Assembly: GCF_013393185.1 (NCBI RefSeq)
Contig: NZ_QJQX01000054.1
Location: forward strand, 186,001-250,000
Reading direction: 5' to 3'
Length of the DNA: 64,000 nucleotides
From: Sphingobium lactosutens
GTDB lineage: Bacteria > Pseudomonadota > Alphaproteobacteria > Sphingomonadales > Sphingomonadaceae
The notes below the pieces were generated by a model. The model did no database searches. It saw only the letters and a list, made by a program, of their open reading frames with translations, and was not told the DNA's origin. This document shows, piece by piece, positions 26,964 to 35,989 of this stretch. Position numbers and translations under genes: made by a program. The number at the start of each line of letters is the position of its first letter. Positions within the stretch are counted from its first letter, which is position 1.

Positions 26964-27818
26964 TCACACCTCCTGCAGCAGGGGCGCGGCGCGGCAGATG
27001 CGATCGCGACCCGCCTGCTTGGCCTCATAGAGCGCCGCGTCGGCGCGACGCAGCGCATCTTCTAGCTCGTCCCCTTTCCAGCGGCAGATGCCGGCGGAAA
27101 AGCTGATCGGCCGGCCGGCCACCAAGCCGATCGGGTCGCTGCGCATCCGGCTGGCGACGCGGGCGAGCGACCAACTCACCTCGTCCTCGATACAGTCCTG
27201 GAAGAAGATGGCGAATTCCTCGCCGCCCCAGCGGGCGACGATGTCCATGCGGCGGAGCTGGGCGGACAGGCGCGCGGCGAAGGCGCGCAGCACCCGGTCG
27301 CCCTCGTCATGGCCCATCTGGTCATTGACCCGCTTGAAATAGTCGATGTCGATCAGCGCAACGCAGCCCTTGCGCCGGTCGATCGGCAACTGGTTGATCT
27401 GGGTCAGGAAACCCCGCCGGTTGGCGACCCCGGTCAGCATATCCTCGTGTGCGGCATTGTGCAGGTCGTCGATCCGCGCCTGGGTGGCGCTGGCGGTGCG
27501 CTGGACCCCGGCATAGAGGGTCTGGATCACGTCGCCCATCTCGGGCAGCGTGCCCGGCGCCACCTCGCCCTTGTGCAGCGTTTCGGCCAGCGTCTGGATG
27601 GGGCTGAGCATCGCGCCGATACCCAAAAGGGCAATGGCGGTGCCAATGACGGTCGCCAGCGTCAGCAGCACGAATTCGGCCAGCGCGATCCGGCCGGTGG
27701 ACAGGCCCCAGAGCAGATAGCCCAGCAGCGGCATATGGGTGGCGATGAAGCACAGCGCGAAAAGGCGCAGGCGCAGCGAGCGTGGAAAGATGAAGGATGT
27801 GGCGAGGTAGAATTGCAC
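26964..27818 (-). CDS. Diguanylate cyclase (membrane GGDEF protein)
   Basis: A 284-residue protein with two N-terminal membrane helices (about 17-38 and 45-70), a short HAMP-like linker and a GGDEF domain. The active site is GGEEF (198-202), so it should make cyclic di-GMP. An inhibitory I-site RxxD (189-192) lies exactly five residues before it, so product feedback is likely. The start is GTG behind GGGGGAA. It is upstream of egtB on the same strand with an 81-base gap. Confidence 0.9.
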   Translation of the reverse strand: MQFYLATSFIFPRSLRLRLFALCFIATHMPLLGYLLWGLSTGRIALAEFVLLTLATVIGTAIALLGIGAMLSPIQTLAETLHKGEVAPGTLPEMGDVIQTLYAGVQRTASATQARIDDLHNAAHEDMLTGVANRRGFLTQINQLPIDRRKGCVALIDIDYFKRVNDQMGHDEGDRVLRAFAARLSAQLRRMDIVARWGGEEFAIFFQDCIEDEVSWSLARVASRMRSDPIGLVAGRPISFSAGICRWKGDELEDALRRADAALYEAKQAGRDRICRAAPLLQEV

Positions 27819-27951
27819 GGCATTCCCCCATTATGGTGCGACTGCGAGCAGCCTTCCGGGCACGTGCCTAAACATGTGGTGAAGAAACAGGGTTAATCCG
27901 CGCCGACGGGCCGGATTGTGCAGTGCGAGAGTCGAACCGCGGGGCGGGGCT

Positions 27952-28521
27952 TCAGCGCGACGCGCCCGGCACCCATTTGACGTCGCCCGCGCCATTGTCG
28001 TTCAGCCGCCGCGCCAGTACGAACAGCAGGTCGGACAGGCGATTGAGATAGGCCAGCGCTTGCGGGTTCAGCGCGACATCGGCGGCGGTGGCGGTCGCGC
28101 TGCGTTCGGCCCGCCGGGTGATCGCGCGGGCGAGGTGGACGGCGGCGGCGGCGTGCGATCCGCCAGGCAGGATGAAGCTGTCGAGCGGTGCAAGCTCCGC
28201 GTTCATCGCGTCGATTTCGTCCTCCAGCCGCTTGACCTGGCTCGCGACGATGCGCAGCGCCCAGGGTTCGTCCTCACCCTCCGGGATCGGCGTGGCAAGG
28301 TCCGCGCCCAGGTCGAACAGGTCGTTCTGGATGGTGGTCAGCCAGCGCGTTTCGGGCCGCGCGCCCATGGCGATGATGGCAAGGCCGATCGCGCTGTTTG
28401 CCTCGTCCACATCGCCCACTGCCTGCATCCGCGGCGCATGCTTGGGCAGGCGCGATCCGTCGACCAGGCCGGTGGTGCCCGCATCGCCCGTGCGGGTATA
28501 GATCTTGTTCAGCTTGACCAT
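27952..28521 (-). CDS. cobO: PduO-type cob(I)alamin adenosyltransferase
   Basis: A 189-residue trimeric ATP:corrinoid adenosyltransferase that makes adenosylcobalamin. The N-terminal KIYTRTGDAGTTGL ATP loop, the GDVDEANSAIG helix and the RRAERS arginine region near residue 135 are typical. The symbol follows common usage although it is PduO type, not CobA/CobO type. It is the third gene of a gluQRS-HIG1-cobO operon. Confidence 0.9.
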   Translation of the reverse strand: MVKLNKIYTRTGDAGTTGLVDGSRLPKHAPRMQAVGDVDEANSAIGLAIIAMGARPETRWLTTIQNDLFDLGADLATPIPEGEDEPWALRIVASQVKRLEDEIDAMNAELAPLDSFILPGGSHAAAAVHLARAITRRAERSATATAADVALNPQALAYLNRLSDLLFVLARRLNDNGAGDVKWVPGASR

Positions 28522-28539
28522 GGGGGAAACCTGCCTTGT

Positions 28540-28776
28540 TCAGCCGTGACCCTTGGACATCAGCAATATCGCGACGATGATGATCGCCGCCGCCTGGAAC
28601 AGAATGCGGTTCATCATCATCTTGTTCTGCTTCAGCCGCGCCGGGCTGGGGCCGCTGCCTTCGGGCGCGTTCAGATCCTCCTTGGTCGTCTGGAGGAAGG
28701 CGACGATGCCCCGGATCAGCGCGACCAGGGTCGCGATCATGGCGAGGATGAGGGCGATGATCAGCACGGTGTTCAT
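28540..28776 (-). CDS. HIG1-domain twin transmembrane protein
   Basis: A 78-residue protein with two membrane helices (about 5-27 and 55-73) separated by a polar loop holding PSPARLKQNKMMMNRILFQA, the conserved part of the HIG1 family. Mitochondrial relatives assist respiratory supercomplexes; a link to cytochrome oxidase here is inferred. It lies 9 bases after gluQRS and 18 before cobO. Confidence 0.85.
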   Translation of the reverse strand: MNTVLIIALILAMIATLVALIRGIVAFLQTTKEDLNAPEGSGPSPARLKQNKMMMNRILFQAAAIIIVAILLMSKGHG

Positions 28777-28785
28777 CGCGCCAGC

Positions 28786-29688
28786 CTATGCCCTTGCGAG
28801 CCTTATGCCAATGGGAAAGCGTTGCGCGCGCAGGTCGGCCGCCAGCGCGTCCGGCGCCACCCCCTGCGCGCGCAGGTCAGCGAGCGCGATCGACCCGTCG
28901 CGCTTGGCCAGCCGCCGCCCGTCCGGCCCGACCAGCAGCGGATGATGGACATAGGCGGGAGAGGGGAGGCCGAGCAGCGCCTGGAGCAGCCGATGGATAT
29001 CGGTCGCCCCGCGCAGGTCCAGCCCACGCAGCACATGGGTCACGCCCATCGCCGCATCGTCCAGCGTGCAGGACAGATGGTAGCTCGCCGGCGCATCCTT
29101 GCGCGCCAGCACGACGTCGCCATGGGCGAGGGGATCGGCCTTTACAGATTCCGTTCGCCCGTCCTGAACCGGGAAGGGCAGGCTCGTCCAACCGGGCGCG
29201 CCCACCTGTTCCACCGCCCGCGCCATGTCGATCCGCCAGGCATGCGCCTCGCCCGCCGCGATCCGCCGCGCCCGCTCTGCCGCGTCCAGCCCGTGGCATG
29301 TCCTCGGATAGAGCGGCCCTTCCGGCCCGTGCGGCGCGGTCAGGCTCGCCTGTATGTCCGCGCGGGTGCAGAAGCAGGGATAGAGCAGGCCAATGTCGCG
29401 CAGCCGCGCCAGCGCCGCGTCATAGCTGTCCAGCCGCTGCGACTGGAAGACGATGTCTCCGTCCCATTCCACCCCCAGCCAATGCAGGTCCTCGATGATC
29501 CCCGCGACATGCTCGGGCCGGCTGCGCGTGCCGTCTATATCCTCGATCCGCAGGCGAAACGCGCCGCCGGCGCCGCGGGCCATGTCCATGGCCAGCAGCG
29601 CCGACCAGCCATGCCCGACATGAAGTCTACCGGTGGGGCTTGGGGCAAAGCGGATCACCATATGCTGTGGTGCGGTGGGTTGAGTCAT
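28786..29688 (-). CDS. gluQRS: Glutamyl-Q tRNA(Asp) synthetase
   Basis: A 300-residue paralogue of the glutamyl-tRNA synthetase catalytic domain, lacking the anticodon-binding part. It glutamylates queuosine in tRNA-Asp. The HIGH-like motif is RFAPSPTGRLHVGH near residue 13, a zinc site is suggested by CFCTR and the later RTCHG, and the KMSKS-like loop is LAKRDGS. It starts an operon with the HIG1 and cobO genes and diverges from the HNH gene. Confidence 0.92.
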   Translation of the reverse strand: MTQPTAPQHMVIRFAPSPTGRLHVGHGWSALLAMDMARGAGGAFRLRIEDIDGTRSRPEHVAGIIEDLHWLGVEWDGDIVFQSQRLDSYDAALARLRDIGLLYPCFCTRADIQASLTAPHGPEGPLYPRTCHGLDAAERARRIAAGEAHAWRIDMARAVEQVGAPGWTSLPFPVQDGRTESVKADPLAHGDVVLARKDAPASYHLSCTLDDAAMGVTHVLRGLDLRGATDIHRLLQALLGLPSPAYVHHPLLVGPDGRRLAKRDGSIALADLRAQGVAPDALAADLRAQRFPIGIRLARA

Positions 29689-29785
29689 ACAGGCTCTTGA
29701 CGGATGATATTCGTTAATGCTGTCATGCGGATGTCACGTTGCTGGTGGAAGAGCGGCGTCGGCAAGGGGGTTAGAAGGTTTTTCT

Positions 29786-30352
29786 ATGTACCATCCCGAC
29801 CTCATACGGCATCCGGAAAACTGTCCGGCGCTTGTTCTGAATGCGGACTATACGCCGCTCAGCTATTATCCCCTGAGCCTCTGGCCTTGGCAAACCGCTA
29901 TCAAGGCGGTTTTTCTGGATCGGGTGGACATCGTCTCCTCCTATGAGCGGGAGGTGCACAGCCCCAGCCTTCAGATGAAGATCCCTTCGGTGATCGCGCT
30001 GAAACAATATGTGAAGCCGTCCGAACATCCCGCCTTCACCCGTTTCAACCTGTTCCTGCGCGACAAGTTCGCCTGCCAATATTGCGGCAAGACCAATGAC
30101 CTGACCTTCGATCATGTCGTGCCGCGGCGCGCCGGCGGGCGTACCACCTGGGAAAATGTCGCCACGGCCTGTTCGCCCTGCAACCTCAAGAAGGGCGGGC
30201 GCACGCCGAAGGAAGCGGGGATGCAGCTTCATGTCCAGCCGATCCGGCCGACCAGCTGGCAGTTGCAGGAACATGGCCGCGCCTTCCCGCCCGGCTATCT
30301 GCACGAAAGCTGGCACGACTGGCTCTATTGGGACGTTGAGCTGCTGGCCTGA
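29786..30352 (+). CDS. HNH endonuclease family protein
   Basis: A 188-residue protein with an HNH/McrA-type domain: Cys97 and Cys100 (CQYC), the catalytic DH pair 109-110, Asn124, and Cys129/Cys132 (CSPC), giving a four-cysteine zinc site. This subtype is widespread in alphaproteobacterial core genomes; its biological target is not known. The N-terminal 80 residues (LNADYTPLSYYPLSLWPW) are characteristic of it. The ATG follows AGAAGG. Confidence 0.85.
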   Translation: MYHPDLIRHPENCPALVLNADYTPLSYYPLSLWPWQTAIKAVFLDRVDIVSSYEREVHSPSLQMKIPSVIALKQYVKPSEHPAFTRFNLFLRDKFACQYCGKTNDLTFDHVVPRRAGGRTTWENVATACSPCNLKKGGRTPKEAGMQLHVQPIRPTSWQLQEHGRAFPPGYLHESWHDWLYWDVELLA

Positions 30353-30365
30353 TCGCCCGTCGGCG

Positions 30366-30383
30366 CTTGCCCTGTCGGGCAAG
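30366..30383. terminator. Hairpin between convergent HNH and crp/fnr-type genes
   Basis: CTTGCCC pairs with GGGCAAG around a TGTC loop. It sits in the 33-base gap between two converging genes. There is no T run. Confidence 0.45.
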
Positions 30384-30385
30384 GG

Positions 30386-31117
30386 TCAGCCGATCGGCAC
30401 CCAGTCCAAGTCCATATCCGTGTGCCGGTTGGTATAATGGCCGATATCCTCCAGCCGGTCGATGTCGAGCAGGGTGATGCGGCCGTTCGACCGGCTGATC
30501 AGCCCTTCCTGCTCCATCTGGCGGATCATGCGGTTCACATGGACGGAGGTGAGGCCGATCGAATCCCCGATCTCCTCCTGCGTCAGCTTCAGGTCGAAAC
30601 TGTCGGTGATGCTGTCGTCGGTGACGCGCAGCCGGTCGAACATGTCGAGCAGGAAAGCCGCCACCCGCGCCTTGGCTGACGTCCGCCCCAGTGACGCAAG
30701 CCGGTCGGTCATCGACACGCGCTCGGCATTGGACAGCAGGAACAGGAGCGCCGCGACGCGCGGATAATCTTCCAGCAGACGGCGCAGGGCATGTTTGTCG
30801 AATGGACAAACCACCGCGTCCGACAGCGCAACCAGCGATTCCGGCGCCCGACTATAGATGGTGCTTGCCGATCCGATGAAGTCGCCGGGGAAGTAAACGC
30901 GCAATATCTGGCGGCTGCCATCGGGCAGGATGACGAAACTCATCACCCGGCCTTCGCGCAGCACGAACAATTCCGTTACGGTGTCGTTGACGCGCTGGAT
31001 CATCGCGCCACGCTTCACCTTGCGGGGATTTTCCTCAAGCCTCGCCAATGCCGTTTTTTCCGCGTCGGACAACGGCACATGGCGTGTCAGTCTTTCCGCG
31101 AAACAACTCGTCGCCAC
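30386..31117 (-). CDS. Crp/Fnr family transcriptional regulator
   Basis: A 243-residue regulator: cyclic-nucleotide-binding-like beta-roll (about 20-140), dimer helix, and winged HTH with LTQEEIGDSIGLTSVHVNRM near residue 180. No N-terminal cysteine cluster is present, so it is not an oxygen-sensing FNR. The GTG at 31117 is preferred because AAGAAGG lies 7 bases upstream; in-frame ATGs at 31168 and 31228 would add N-terminal residues. It diverges from murA. Confidence 0.85.
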   Translation of the reverse strand: MATSCFAERLTRHVPLSDAEKTALARLEENPRKVKRGAMIQRVNDTVTELFVLREGRVMSFVILPDGSRQILRVYFPGDFIGSASTIYSRAPESLVALSDAVVCPFDKHALRRLLEDYPRVAALLFLLSNAERVSMTDRLASLGRTSAKARVAAFLLDMFDRLRVTDDSITDSFDLKLTQEEIGDSIGLTSVHVNRMIRQMEQEGLISRSNGRITLLDIDRLEDIGHYTNRHTDMDLDWVPIG

Positions 31118-31320
31118 CAATACACCTTCTTTGCCAGAATTTCTCGTTACGATGGCAGAACGCCCCATTTGCCTTTTGGCTGCATTTTCAGGTTGTGCAC
31201 TAAACTCGATCAATCTCGGGCGACCCATTGCAATAATGTTTCGTCGGCCCGTCGCCCCCCGCATGCCTGTCTGTTGAGCCGCCTTGCGCAGCGCGCGTTT
31301 GCCGCTATTAACCCTGAGCG

Positions 31321-32604
31321 ATGGACCGCATTGATATTCGCGGCGGCAAAGCCTTGAGCGGCCGCCTTCCCATTTCCGGCGCCAAGAATGCGGCGCTGAC
31401 GCTGCTGCCCTGCGCCTTGCTGACCGACGAGCCGGTGACGCTGCGCAACCTGCCGCGCCTCGCCGACGTCGATAGTTTCGGCCATCTGCTGAACCAGCTC
31501 GGCGCCTCGACCATGATCGAGGGCGGCCGACCGGAGGATTTCGGCCGCGTCATGACCTTGCGCGCGGGGCGGGTGACGTCGACCGAAGCGCCCTATGACA
31601 TCGTGCGCAAGATGCGCGCGTCGATCCTGGTGCTCGGCCCGCTACTCGCCCGCGCGGGTGAAGCGCTGGTGTCGCTGCCCGGCGGCTGCGCCATTGGCAA
31701 TCGCCCGATCGACCTGCACCTGAAGGCGCTGGAGGCCTTCGGCGCGAAGATCGAGTTCACCGCCGGCTATGTGCGCGCCAGCGCACCCGACGGCGGCCTG
31801 TCCGGCGGCATCTACACCTTCCCGGTCGTGTCGGTCGGCGCGACCGAAAATGCGTTGATGGCTGCCGTGCTCGCCAAGGGCACCTGCACGCTGGAGAATG
31901 CCGCGCGCGAACCGGAAATCGTCGATCTCTGCAAGCTGCTCGTCGCCATGGGCGCGGACATTGAAGGCATCGGCAGCGACAAGCTGGTGATCCACGGCCG
32001 CGATCGCCTGCACGGCGCGACCTACAGCGTCATGCCCGACCGGATCGAGGCGGGCAGCTACGCCTGCGCCGCGGCGATCACCGGCGGCTCGCTCGACCTG
32101 ATCGGCGCCAATGCCGACGACATGCACGCCATCCTCGCCGCGCTCCGCGACGCGGGCGTGCAGGTGGACGTGCACAAGGAGGGCATTCGCGTCTCCTCCG
32201 ATGGCAAGCTCAAGCCGCTGACCATCTCGACCGCGCCCTTCCCGGCCTTCCCGACCGACATGCAGGCGCAGTTCATGGCGATGCTGACGCTGGCCGACGG
32301 TGCATCGGTGCTGACCGAGACGATCTTCGAAAACCGCTACATGCACGTGCCCGAACTGGCGCGCATGGGCGCGGACATCGCCGTCAACGGCCGCACCGCG
32401 GTCGTGCGCGGCGTGTCGGGCCTGGTCGGTGCGCCGGTGATGGCGACCGATCTGCGCGCCTCGATGAGCCTCGTGCTTGCCGGCCTTGCCGCGCAGGGCG
32501 AGACGCAGGTCAACCGCGTCTACCATCTCGATCGCGGCTATGAGCGGCTGGAGGAAAAGCTTTCCGCCGTCGGCGCCGATATCGAGCGTGTCAGCGATGG
32601 CTGA
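31321..32604 (+). CDS. murA: UDP-N-acetylglucosamine 1-carboxyvinyltransferase MurA
   Basis: A 427-residue enzyme for the first committed step of peptidoglycan synthesis, transferring enolpyruvate from PEP. The substrate-binding Lys22-Asn23 (SGAKNAAL) and the catalytic Cys123 in [10 protein letters not shown] (fosfomycin target) are intact. The length is normal. The downstream kinase gene starts 8 bases before the murA stop. Confidence 0.96.
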   Translation: MDRIDIRGGKALSGRLPISGAKNAALTLLPCALLTDEPVTLRNLPRLADVDSFGHLLNQLGASTMIEGGRPEDFGRVMTLRAGRVTSTEAPYDIVRKMRASILVLGPLLARAGEALVSLPGGCAIGNRPIDLHLKALEAFGAKIEFTAGYVRASAPDGGLSGGIYTFPVVSVGATENALMAAVLAKGTCTLENAAREPEIVDLCKLLVAMGADIEGIGSDKLVIHGRDRLHGATYSVMPDRIEAGSYACAAAITGGSLDLIGANADDMHAILAALRDAGVQVDVHKEGIRVSSDGKLKPLTISTAPFPAFPTDMQAQFMAMLTLADGASVLTETIFENRYMHVPELARMGADIAVNGRTAVVRGVSGLVGAPVMATDLRASMSLVLAGLAAQGETQVNRVYHLDRGYERLEEKLSAVGADIERVSDG

Positions 32605-34123
32605 AGGGCGGGGGCTGGCGACCGATCGGGCGGCGCTGCTGGCGCTCTACGATCTGGACGCCGGCGGCTTCCGGACGCTTGACGACATCACGGCCTTCGC
32701 TGCCGAACTGTGCGGCGCACCGATCGCGCTGGTCAGCATCGTCGAGGATGTGCGCCAGCGCTTCCTCGCCCGCACCGGCCTCGATGCGGAGGAAACCCCG
32801 CGCGACGTGTCCTTCTGCGCCCATGCCATGCTCGGCGAGCAGATTTTTGTCGTTCCCGATGCGACGTGCGACCCGCGTTTTATCGACAATGGCCTCGTCA
32901 CTGGCCCGCCCCATATCCGCTTCTACGCCGGTGCGCCGCTGGTGGGGGCCGATGGCGAACCGCTGGGCGCACTCTGCGTCATCGACACGGTCCCGCGCGC
33001 CGATCTGACGCCGCTCCAGCGCCGGGGGCTGATCCTGCTGGCCCGGCAGGTGATGGTGGAACTGGAAGGGCGCCGCCGCGACCGCGACACGATCATCCAG
33101 CAAAGGCTGGACGCGGCCGCCGTGGCCGACAGCGACCGCATGTTCCGCACGCTGGCCGACACCATGCCGCAAATGGTCTGGTCGACGCTGCCCGACGGCT
33201 ATCATGATTATTACAATGCCCGCTGGTATGAATATACCGGCGTGCCGGTGGGGTCGACCGATGGCGAGGGGTGGAACGGCATGTTCCATGTCGATGACCA
33301 GCCGATCGCCTGGGAACGCTGGCGCCACAGCCTGGCGACCGGAGATCCCTATGAGATCGAATATCGGCTGCGCCATCGCAGCGGCGACTATCGCTGGACG
33401 CTCGGCCGCGCGCTGCCGATCCGCGATGCGGCCGGCCATATCGCTCGCTGGATCGGCACCTGCACCGACATCCACGAACAAAGGCTGATGATGGAAGAGC
33501 GCGAGATGATCGCGCACGAACTGTCGCACCGGATCAAGAATATCTTCTCGGTGATCGCCGGTCTTATCGGCCTGTCGGCGCGCGAGCATCCCGAGATTGG
33601 CGACGTCGCGGAAGATCTGCGTGACCGCATATTGGCGCTTGGCCGCGCGCATGACTTCGTCCGTCCGCACAGCGCCGAATCCGCGCCGCAGGTGGGGCAG
33701 GGGCAGGGCCATCTCTGGGGTATACTCGACCAGATTTTCGCCCCCTATAGCACCGGACAGGCAACCCGCATCCTGCTGTCGGGGGACGATCCGCGCATCG
33801 ATGACCGGTCCGCGACGCCTCTCGCGCTGCTATTCCACGAATTGGCGACCAATGCCGCCAAATATGGCGCCCTGTCCGTCGCCGACGGCCGGGTCCATCT
33901 CCATGTGTCGGTGGAGGAGCAGGATGTCCGCATGGATTGGCGCGAGGAGGGTGGCCCCGCAGTGACGCCCGCCGACGCGGAAGGATTTGGCAGCCGGCTG
34001 ATGCTGCTCAGCGTGGAGCGGCAACTGGGTGGCCGTATCGCGCGTCACTGGCGCGCGGCGGGGCTGGAAATCAGCCTCTGGATTCCAGCCCGCTCCATGA
34101 GCCGCTCTGCCGGAAGGGCGTGA
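32597..34123 (+). CDS. HWE/HisKA_2 histidine kinase with GAF and PAS domains
   Basis: A 508-residue soluble kinase: GAF domain (about 30-155), PAS/PAC domain (about 180-295, with RWYEYTGVP and [11 protein letters not shown]) and an HWE-type transmitter with the phosphoacceptor His311 in [13 protein letters not shown]. The ATPase N-box is [16 protein letters not shown]. Such kinases act in light, redox or general stress signalling of alphaproteobacteria. It overlaps murA by 8 bases, and its last 53 bases overlap the convergent response regulator gene. Confidence 0.9.
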   Translation: MAEGRGLATDRAALLALYDLDAGGFRTLDDITAFAAELCGAPIALVSIVEDVRQRFLARTGLDAEETPRDVSFCAHAMLGEQIFVVPDATCDPRFIDNGLVTGPPHIRFYAGAPLVGADGEPLGALCVIDTVPRADLTPLQRRGLILLARQVMVELEGRRRDRDTIIQQRLDAAAVADSDRMFRTLADTMPQMVWSTLPDGYHDYYNARWYEYTGVPVGSTDGEGWNGMFHVDDQPIAWERWRHSLATGDPYEIEYRLRHRSGDYRWTLGRALPIRDAAGHIARWIGTCTDIHEQRLMMEEREMIAHELSHRIKNIFSVIAGLIGLSAREHPEIGDVAEDLRDRILALGRAHDFVRPHSAESAPQVGQGQGHLWGILDQIFAPYSTGQATRILLSGDDPRIDDRSATPLALLFHELATNAAKYGALSVADGRVHLHVSVEEQDVRMDWREEGGPAVTPADAEGFGSRLMLLSVERQLGGRIARHWRAAGLEISLWIPARSMSRSAGRA

Positions 34124-34505
34124 AGCCCGCAATCTCGGTCTCTTCCAGATCGGGCCTCTCCGCGGCGGCGAGGTGCAGCGCGGCGGAAACGCTCCGCGCG
34201 CGAAAGGGTTTGGTGATGACGCCCAGCGCGGCCACCGACGCGTCGCCGATCTGCGATGGATTGGCGGTCACATAAATGACGCGGATGCCGTGGCGAGCCG
34301 CCAGTTCCATGCCGATCTGCGGCCCTGTCGGCCCATCGCGCAGGTTGAGGTCGACCAGGGCGATATCGCACGCCGCCGCCGATTCGAGCGCAGCGGCGCG
34401 ATCAACGGCGATGGCGCCGACGGTGAAGCCGGCGTCTTCCACGATTTGCTCGATTTCCAGTGCGACGAATATCTCGTCCTCGACGATCAGAACCTTCTTG
34501 CCCAT
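34071..34505 (-). CDS. Single-domain response regulator
   Basis: A 144-residue receiver protein with acidic residues 9-11, phosphorylation site Asp52 in ALVDLNL, and Lys99 in VITKPF. There is no output domain. It has about 20 residues beyond the usual receiver length, and the last 17 or so are encoded antisense to the end of the HWE kinase gene. It is probably a partner of that kinase, acting as a phosphate sink or shuttle. Confidence 0.88.
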   Translation of the reverse strand: MGKKVLIVEDEIFVALEIEQIVEDAGFTVGAIAVDRAAALESAAACDIALVDLNLRDGPTGPQIGMELAARHGIRVIYVTANPSQIGDASVAALGVITKPFRARSVSAALHLAAAERPDLEETEIAGFTPFRQSGSWSGLESRG

Positions 34506-34576
34506 GCCTTCAGCCTGTGAAACTTGGAGCTAATAAAATCCGTTTGAGGCTTCGGGTTCCCGCAACTGCGAAAAAA

Positions 34577-34594
34577 ATGACAGACGTTGTCATT
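34577..34594. promoter_or_regulatory. Small inverted repeat TGACA-GACGT-TGTCA upstream of the response regulator
   Basis: Perfect 5-bp arms with a 5-base spacer lie about 75 bases upstream of the response regulator start. They could be an operator; nothing identifies the binding protein. Confidence 0.3.
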
Positions 34595-34602
34595 CCGGCG
34601 GG

Positions 34603-34836
34603 TCAGGCTTCGATATTCGTCCACAGGGTTTCGAAGTTCGTGCCCGTCATCAGCAGGACGGAGGCGGGATAGCCCGCCTGCGCGGCCTTCTGCGCGCCGT
34701 CGGTGGCCGTTTCGACCGCTTGCGCCTGGCTGGTGAACGGGCCGTAATAGCTATTGTCCAGATTGATCTTCCAAGCGCCCTCATGTTCCAGGACGATGTA
34801 ACGGGCATGGGGCAGGGCTTTGGGGGGCAGGGGCAT
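34603..34836 (-). CDS. DUF2188-like small protein, 77 aa
   Basis: A compact alpha/beta protein with the pattern WKINLDNSYYGPFTSQAQAVETA, similar to the DUF2188 family in which a short sheet precedes a helix for repetitive use of the residue name in the segment. The function is unknown. It lies 3 bases after the DNA glycosylase gene on the same strand, so it is co-transcribed. Confidence 0.7.
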   Translation of the reverse strand: MPLPPKALPHARYIVLEHEGAWKINLDNSYYGPFTSQAQAVETATDGAQKAAQAGYPASVLLMTGTNFETLWTNIEA

Positions 34837-34839
34837 GTT

Positions 34840-35457
34840 TCAGAGAACCTCGGTGTTATAATGGTGCCAGGCCATGATCGCGGCGGCGCCGCGATGCGGG
34901 CGCCAGGCTTCGGCGACCTCGCGGGTCAGTTTCTCGCTCGGCCGTTCAGGCAGGCCCAGGATGCGCCCGATCTCGATCTGCACCGCCAGATCGCCCGCCG
35001 GCCAGATGTCGGGCCGCCCTTCGGCGAACAGCAGGTAGATTTCCGCGGACCAGCGGCCGATCCCCTTGATCTGCACCAGCTGCGTGATCGCGTCCTCGTC
35101 ATCCTTCGGCAGCGCGTGCAGGTCGAGCGCGCCCGACAGTAGCAGCTCGGCAAGGCTGCGGGCATAGCCCTGCTTCTGCCGCGACAGCCCGCATGCCCGC
35201 AATGTGTCGAAATCGCGTGCCAGCAGCGCATCGGGCGCGCAGCCAGGGCCGAGTTCCGCCTCCAGCTTGCGCCATACCGCGGCAGCGGCGGCGACGCTCA
35301 CCTGCTGGCCGACGATGGTGCGCAGCAATGTCTCATATCCCGGTTCCCGCACGCGCGGCTGCGGATAGCCGACGCGGCCGATTGCTGCCACGAAGCCCGG
35401 CTCCAGAATCGCGATCGCATCCAGGCTTTCGCGCAATTGTTCGGCAGTCATCACCAT
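34840..35457 (-). CDS. AlkA-type DNA-3-methyladenine glycosylase
   Basis: A 205-residue HhH-GPD glycosylase that removes alkylated bases. The helix-hairpin-helix is VQIKGIGRWSAE (about 128-139), and the catalytic aspartate is Asp156 in WPAGDLA, aligned with Asp238 of E. coli AlkA. It lacks the N-terminal AlkA domain, giving a short form typical of many bacteria. ATG 35451 is an alternative start. Confidence 0.88.
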   Translation of the reverse strand: MVMTAEQLRESLDAIAILEPGFVAAIGRVGYPQPRVREPGYETLLRTIVGQQVSVAAAAAVWRKLEAELGPGCAPDALLARDFDTLRACGLSRQKQGYARSLAELLLSGALDLHALPKDDEDAITQLVQIKGIGRWSAEIYLLFAEGRPDIWPAGDLAVQIEIGRILGLPERPSEKLTREVAEAWRPHRGAAAIMAWHHYNTEVL

Positions 35458-35533
35458 GGGATCGCGCAGCAGCCCTTGATTTCGCGGCTCCTCTTCGTCA
35501 GAGCGGCGGAGAAAGTTCTAGGGGATTGGATAG

Positions 35534-35851
35534 ATGCCGAAACTGATCGTGGTCAACCGTTCGGGCGAGGAACAGGCTGTCGATGGCGACAATGGCCTGT
35601 CGGTGATGGAAGTCATTCGCGACAACGGCTTTGACGAACTGCTGGCTCTGTGCGGCGGCTGCTGCTCCTGCGCCACCTGCCATGTCTATGTCGATCCGGC
35701 CTTTGCCGACATTCTGCCCGCGATCAGCGAGGACGAGAATGACCTGCTCGACAGCTCCGACCATCGCAACGAGACGAGCCGCCTGTCCTGTCAGGTCGTG
35801 CTGAGCGACGCCCTCGACGGCCTGCGCGTCACGATCGCACCGGAAGACTGA
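35534..35851 (+). CDS. 2Fe-2S ferredoxin (adrenodoxin type)
   Basis: A 105-residue ferredoxin. The cluster cysteines are Cys40, Cys46, Cys49 and Cys86 (C-x5-C-x2-C...C). Two more cysteines, 43 and 44, lie in the same loop ([10 protein letters not shown]). It probably delivers electrons to cytochrome P450s, ring hydroxylases or Fe-S assembly; no partner is adjacent. It diverges from the glycosylase gene. Confidence 0.92.
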   Translation: MPKLIVVNRSGEEQAVDGDNGLSVMEVIRDNGFDELLALCGGCCSCATCHVYVDPAFADILPAISEDENDLLDSSDHRNETSRLSCQVVLSDALDGLRVTIAPED

Positions 35852-35867
35852 GCGGCTCATTCTACAC

Positions 35868-35979
35868 CCGTTCGCTTCGAGCGAAGTCGAGAAGCAGCCG
35901 CGCTACGCGTTGCGTCCCTCGACATAGTTTATCCTGAGCGCCTGCCTTGGCAGGCGGTCGAAGGACTCGAAACGAACGG
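35868..35979. repeat. CCGTTCG-family palindromic repeat (copy 4)
   Basis: It starts CCGTTCGCTTCGAG and ends CTCGAAACGAACGG with a 60-80 base middle that has its own short hairpin (CCTGCCTTGGCAGG). It separates the convergent ferredoxin and lipoprotein genes. Confidence 0.7.
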
Positions 35980-35989
35980 CACTTAGTGG

